Source: Bin87 sp965222895
GTDB taxonomy: Bacteria; Chloroflexota; Dehalococcoidia; Lucifugimonadales; UBA3495
DNA length: 64,000 nt
Assembly (NCBI GenBank): GCA_965222895.1
Contig: CBDCVB010000002.1
Location: 1,922,001-1,986,000 of the forward strand
Direction of reading: 5' to 3'
A model generated the notes under the pieces. The model saw only the letters and a list, made by a program, of their open reading frames with translations, did not search any database and was not told where the DNA came from. The first letter of the stretch is position 1. Every line of letters starts with the position of its first letter. Of this stretch, positions 60,658 to 64,000 are shown one piece after another. A program made the position numbers and the translations under genes.

Positions 60658-61332
60658 TCATTCAGCAAATTGAGCATTGCGGCGCCATGTTATGACACCT
60701 CGGCATTTGGCGCACACCCGGTCTTGCAACATCCGGCGTTGCAAGCGGTGCCGGAACCACTGCTGCCCGCAACCACACTCTCCGACCCAGCGCGCTGCGG
60801 AGTGTTCCACTCGGTGGCACCTTTCGCCAGTGCATCCGATTTCCCGTGCTGTGGCCTTCCATACTGCATCGTGATTGTGCTGGTGCCCCACGATGGCATG
60901 GGCGATTTCGTGCAGAATGGTATCCTCAATCTCCCCTCGAGTCGCGCGTTGACAATAACTGACTGACAGATTAATGCGTTGGCCCGTGTAGTCGCACACT
61001 CCAGCACGGGCGGGGGCCAGGTCAAATCCACACCGCCATGCACGAGCCAGCCCGCTGTGCTTTTTATGACGGATAAGAAGTCGGTCGGCCAATTTCTGCA
61101 CATCTTGCAGTGACATCTCCGGTTCAAACGCCGTGTCAACGTCGACTATTGCCGCGTAGGGCACTTCCCATTGCTCCCCGCCGGCCACCACCAAATCGGC
61201 TAACTTTACCCGCAACCCGATTACCTGACCGGCCAAGGTCGCCTCGCTGCTGATGCGAAATTGAACACGGCTTCCAACCGGGTATTTGGCTCCGGGAAAT
61301 TTGGCGGTGATTTCGGTGCGGCGTGACGGCAT
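60658..61332 (-). CDS. SprT-like zinc metalloprotease with C-terminal zinc ribbon
   Basis: 224 residues. The active-site HEIAH lies at residues 141-145 followed by GHQHNHDAVWKATAREIGC (His150-154 region), and the C-terminal part has a Cys/His-rich zinc ribbon (GECGCGQQWFRH ... DRVCAKCRG) as in SprT proteins. The first 70 residues form a separate small domain (VGSRVQFRISSEATLAG ...) of SH3-like appearance. SprT-type proteases cut proteins crosslinked to DNA in eukaryotes; bacterial roles are poorly known. It differs from the first SprT-like gene (9642-10181), which lacks a zinc ribbon. Confidence 0.78.
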   Translation of the reverse strand: MPSRRTEITAKFPGAKYPVGSRVQFRISSEATLAGQVIGLRVKLADLVVAGGEQWEVPYAAIVDVDTAFEPEMSLQDVQKLADRLLIRHKKHSGLARAWRCGFDLAPARAGVCDYTGQRINLSVSYCQRATRGEIEDTILHEIAHAIVGHQHNHDAVWKATAREIGCTGERCHRVEHSAARWVGECGCGQQWFRHRLQRRMLQDRVCAKCRGVITWRRNAQFAE

Positions 61333-61460
61333 TCCAGTCCCTGCAAACGGCCAACATTATACGTCAAATAGCCCGCCCGGCCGGCTCCGGCGGAATACGC
61401 CGGGTGCGGGCATTTGCAAATTCCCGGAAATCCGCATGGTCGCATTCTTGGCAATTAGGC

Positions 61461-61488
61461 TTGCCAAGCACGTGCGCAGTGCTATAAT
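61461..61488 (+). promoter_or_regulatory. Promoter of the duplicated-domain gene
   Basis: TTGCCA (61461-61466) and a consensus TATAAT (61483-61488) with a 16-base spacer, 77 bases before the start codon. Confidence 0.7.
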
Positions 61489-61564
61489 TTGCTCAAACTT
61501 ATACGAACGATGTCGTTGACTGGTTCGTTGGCACACTAATCTCGTCCGCAAACAGGAGGACAAA

Positions 61565-62368
61565 ATGGAAAAGGGAGATACCGTCATCAATGTTGGACCG
61601 GTAGACGTAACCCTGTCATACCGCCGAGAAATCATGCCCGACCAGGGTTTGATGGTGCAGGTATATGGAGACGTTGACGGCCAGGATACTGAAATCCTGC
61701 GCTTCGACTGCTTCGACCAGGCCCCGCATTACCACTATGGCCCGGAGAACATGAACATCCGGCTGCCCATGGACAAGACCACCATCGGCACTCCGTTGGG
61801 CTGGACGTTGAGCAACATCCGCACCAACCTGCCCGCCATGGTTCGCCGCTCCGGTTACGATGACCTGGCCAGCGAAATCCAGGCAAACCCGGTCGACCAG
61901 ATTAAGATGGACGAAGTGGAGGCGTGCGCCTTGGGCAAGTCTCGCGACGAGCGCCGCACGGTAACCCACTTCCGCGGCGACCACATTTTCGAGGCTGGCA
62001 ACATTCGCTTCGGTGTGGAATTCCGTGACAACATCGGCGCAGCCAACGACCGCGGCGTCGCCATCCACGTCCTGACCGACCACCTAGGGCAGGAGTTCGA
62101 GCTGCTGGCTTTCGACTGCTTCGAGATCGCTCCCCACTACCACTACGGCCCGCGCAATCAGGACGTTCGCGTGTATTGGGACACCACCACCAGCGGCCAC
62201 ACCCTGGCGTGGACGCTTGAGCAATTCAAGGCTGGCAACCTGGCCAACATGATTGACCGGGCCGGCTACCCGACGGTAGCCACCGGGCTCGACAACAATC
62301 TGGTGCAGGCCGTCCTTCCCTCCATCGAGGAAAAGGCTTGGGCGTTGGTAGGCACCAACCAAAAGTAA
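61565..62368 (+). CDS. Protein of unknown function with two tandem FDCF-HYHYGP domains
   Basis: 267 residues, ATG with GGAGGA upstream. The protein is an internal duplication: FDCFDQAPHYHYGP (residues 47-60) and FDCFEIAPHYHYGP (183-196) recur 136 residues apart, each within a copy of about 120 residues that ends in a DEVEACAL or IEEKAWAL helix. The clustered His/Tyr suggests metal or small-ligand binding. No signal peptide or membrane helix. It is a single-gene unit with its own strong promoter and terminator, implying high expression. I do not recognise the family. Confidence 0.8.
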   Translation: MEKGDTVINVGPVDVTLSYRREIMPDQGLMVQVYGDVDGQDTEILRFDCFDQAPHYHYGPENMNIRLPMDKTTIGTPLGWTLSNIRTNLPAMVRRSGYDDLASEIQANPVDQIKMDEVEACALGKSRDERRTVTHFRGDHIFEAGNIRFGVEFRDNIGAANDRGVAIHVLTDHLGQEFELLAFDCFEIAPHYHYGPRNQDVRVYWDTTTSGHTLAWTLEQFKAGNLANMIDRAGYPTVATGLDNNLVQAVLPSIEEKAWALVGTNQK

Positions 62369-62394
62369 CCGTCAACAGACATACCGGTTACGCA

Positions 62395-62429
62395 GTGGGG
62401 GCGGCAGATTTGCCGCCCCCACGTTCTTT
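62395..62429 (+). terminator. Intrinsic terminator
   Basis: A perfect 12-pair stem (62395-62406 with 62411-62422), four-base loop, and a T-rich stretch follow the duplicated-domain gene by 27 bases. Confidence 0.75.
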
Positions 62430-62499
62430 GCCCTACTCCGCACGAACTTTGTCCTGCTTAGGACGAACATTCATTTTGCCGCGCGCGCGTATATCTCGG

Positions 62500-63297
62500 T
62501 TACATCATGGTGTAGCCGCCGGACACGCTCAAGGTCTGGCCGGTGATGAAACTGGCCGCGTCGGACGCCAGGAAGACCACGGCGTTGGCGACTTCCTGCG
62601 CGGTGCCCATGCGCCGCAACGGGTAGGCGCGCCGCACACGCTCCAGGACATCCTCGGTGAAAATATCCTGCATACCCTGGCTCCACATGCTTTCGGTGCT
62701 GGTTACCTCAGCCTGGGGTGGCACCACCAAACCGGGGCAGACCATGTTCAAGCGCAGTCCGTAGCGTCCGGTTTCGCGGGCGACCGCCTTGCTCAGCGCG
62801 ATTACTCCAGCCTTGCAAGCGGAGTAGACGGCCTCCCGATACTCGCCCATGCGCCCGGCATCGCTGCTGATGCTGACAATTGACCCGGATTCCCGTTCAA
62901 TCATGTGCGGCAAAACTGCGTGGATGCAGTTGATGGCGCCCCAAAGGTTCACGTCCACTTCCTTGATGTGTTCAGCGCGGGGTTTTTCCATGAACAGCCG
63001 GTCCACCGTCCAGCCCACGTTGTTCACCAGCACATCCACACTGCCCAATCGACCGATGGCGTCGGCAATCATGGCGTCGGTTTTGTCCTGGTCGGTTACG
63101 TCGGCGTCAATGACGGTGGCAGATGCGCCGGTGCCCATCGCCTGAACCTCGGCAGCCACCTGGTCGCCGGCGGCCCGGTTCAGCTCGGCGATGGCAATGT
63201 TGCTGCCCTCAGCGGCGAAAGCCAGCACGATGGCTCGCCCAATATTGGTGCCGCCGCCGGTAACCACCACGTTCTTGCCCTTCAGTCCTAACTCCAA
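62500..63297 (-). CDS. Short-chain dehydrogenase/reductase (SDR)
   Basis: 265 residues. The Rossmann motif VVVTGGGTNIGRAIVLAFA lies at residues 10-28, NNVGW in the central strand, and the catalytic YSACK with the upstream SSDAGR (Ser and Tyr) are in place. The C-terminal TGQTLSVSGGY is typical of 3-oxoacyl-ACP-reductase-like classical SDRs. Substrate unknown. It follows the YprB-like gene by four bases. Confidence 0.92.
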   Translation of the reverse strand: MELGLKGKNVVVTGGGTNIGRAIVLAFAAEGSNIAIAELNRAAGDQVAAEVQAMGTGASATVIDADVTDQDKTDAMIADAIGRLGSVDVLVNNVGWTVDRLFMEKPRAEHIKEVDVNLWGAINCIHAVLPHMIERESGSIVSISSDAGRMGEYREAVYSACKAGVIALSKAVARETGRYGLRLNMVCPGLVVPPQAEVTSTESMWSQGMQDIFTEDVLERVRRAYPLRRMGTAQEVANAVVFLASDAASFITGQTLSVSGGYTMM

Positions 63298-63301
63298 CCT
63301 G

Positions 63302-63799
63302 TTACCTCCAGTCGCTCTGCGTTTCCAAGATATTCCGCAAAACGTACAGGTTTTCTACGTCTGCACGGTTGTATTCCAGCAGCATATCCAGTGCGTCCTG
63401 ATTGCCCTCATTGTGATATTTGTGCCAGAGGTCAACGGCGTCGCGGCCATTGAGGTCAGGCAGATTTCGGGAGATGCGCAGCCGCTTCTCAATGACTTTC
63501 AGACCACCTTTCAACCCGGCGTGGTAGCAAGTCCACCTCAAGTCGTGGTGCTCGATCCGGCAGCGTAAATCAACGCCGGGCCGTCGGGCCAAGAAGGGCA
63601 AGTCGAAACTGGCGCCGTTGAAAGTATAAACGGTGGTCACGCCTTCCAGAACGTGCAGAATGGCGTCAACGGTAATGTCATCACCAACCAGTTGCTCGAT
63701 GAACCAGTCTCCGGGGAAATCAATGGCGATACCCACCACAGTTGGCTGCGCAAATGCGGGCGATAGCCCGGTGGTTTCGATGTCCAGATAAGCGTCCAA
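63302..63799 (-). CDS. RNase H-like exonuclease (YprB-like)
   Basis: 165 residues. DEDD-type elements are YLDIETTG (residues 4-11), YTFNGASFDLPFL, and EYNRADVENL near the C-terminus, the YprB/RNase_H_2 pattern of 3'-5' exonucleases. Its length fits the isolated nuclease domain without the C-terminal TPR of longer YprB proteins. It lies seven bases after purH and four before the SDR gene, in one minus-strand unit. Substrate is unknown. Confidence 0.8.
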   Translation of the reverse strand: MDAYLDIETTGLSPAFAQPTVVGIAIDFPGDWFIEQLVGDDITVDAILHVLEGVTTVYTFNGASFDLPFLARRPGVDLRCRIEHHDLRWTCYHAGLKGGLKVIEKRLRISRNLPDLNGRDAVDLWHKYHNEGNQDALDMLLEYNRADVENLYVLRNILETQSDWR

Positions 63800-63806
63800 C
63801 GGAACG

Positions 63807-64000
63807 TCAGTGGCGGAAATGCCTCACACCGGTGAACAGCATTGCAATGCCGGCCGCATCCGCCGCCGCGATGACTTCATCATCCCGAATGGAGCCGCCC
63901 GGCTGGACGATGGCGGTGATACCGGCGTCTGCCGCCAGCTCAATGTTATCCGGGAATGGGAAGAAAGCATCCGATGCCAGCACACAGCCCGCCGACTTCT
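63807..64000 (-). CDS. purH: AICAR transformylase/IMP cyclohydrolase, C-terminal part
   Basis: Only the last ~63 codons are in the window; the gene continues past the right edge. They read SAGCVLASDAFFPFPDNIEL, then AAADGIT-like AADAGITAIVQPGGSIRDDE, and end in LFTGVRHFRH, the invariant PurH C-terminus including the GGSxRD motif. PurH performs the last two steps of IMP synthesis. It precedes the YprB-like gene by seven bases. Confidence 0.95.
   Translation of the reverse strand, partial: KSAGCVLASDAFFPFPDNIELAADAGITAIVQPGGSIRDDEVIAAADAAGIAMLFTGVRHFRH

Overview
The window is high-GC bacterial chromosome, densely packed and mostly housekeeping, with no rRNA or tRNA gene that I could see. Several signs point to Chloroflexota, probably a SAR202/Dehalococcoidia-like lineage: a betaine-binding lipoprotein with a long run of VEVEK-type repeats after its lipobox, three luciferase-like (LLM) flavin oxidoreductases, two carboxymuconolactone-decarboxylase-like proteins, a fused AccD-AccA protein, frequent GTG/TTG starts and T-box leaders on branched-chain amino acid genes. 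The lineage is an inference; no marker gene was compared.

Layout. 1-590: 5' end of an acetolactate synthase gene (minus) behind a T-box leader and promoter. 650-6180: PH-like membrane protein, tsaD, CNNM/CorC transporter, histidine phosphatase, tilS. 6437-11155: fused carboxyltransferase, Mrp-type ATPase with a MIP18-like partner, a SprT-like protease and a quinone oxidoreductase. 11504-12969: a complete IS66-type insertion with an exact 8-bp target duplication. 13056-15592: a GreA-type factor with an extra N-terminal domain, a peroxiredoxin with an in-frame UGA at the peroxidatic position (probable selenocysteine), and a beta-lactamase-fold nuclease-like protein. 15594-21244: minus-strand operon ilvB-ilvN-ilvC-(leader ORF)-leuA with promoter, T-box and terminator. 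21427-22642: a guaB remnant followed by compositionally different DNA with an unknown gene. 22883-31292: metG, a polyprenyl diphosphate synthase, amidohydrolase, MBL hydrolase, HAD hydrolase, lipA, gmk and a small membrane protein. 31372-32960: an IscB RNA-guided nuclease gene with a structured RNA upstream, the main mobile/defence-like locus. 33020-35364: tyrA-aroA. 35715-39746: proVWX-type glycine betaine/proline transporter. 39810-52662: RraA-like protein, CMD-like proteins, NHL propeller, DUF1800, radical-SAM-like protein, AI-2E family permease, TlpA-like lipoprotein, two LLM oxidoreductases, TldD/TldE. 52706-55325: thiolase plus a thiolase-fold/DUF35 fusion. 55531-64000: S41 peptidase, smpB, MATE transporter, gamma-carbonic anhydrase-like protein, third LLM enzyme, second SprT-like protein, a duplicated-domain unknown protein, SDR, YprB-like nuclease, purH 3' end.

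How it fits together. The ilvB-N-C-leuA operon makes valine, leucine and isoleucine precursors; it and the second ilvB-like gene appear to be controlled separately by charged-tRNA sensing, with likely specifiers CUC (Leu) and AUC (Ile). TyrA-AroA feed aromatic amino acids, and ProVWX imports compatible solutes, consistent with a saline habitat. The most notable signals are the IscB/omega-RNA locus (frameshifted near its C-terminus), the candidate Sec-peroxiredoxin, and several proteins with family-defining catalytic residues missing (radical-SAM-like protein without cluster cysteines, HMG-CoA-synthase-like domain without Cys/His, Mrp without CxxC). All functional calls are from reading translated sequence by eye; no database search was run.
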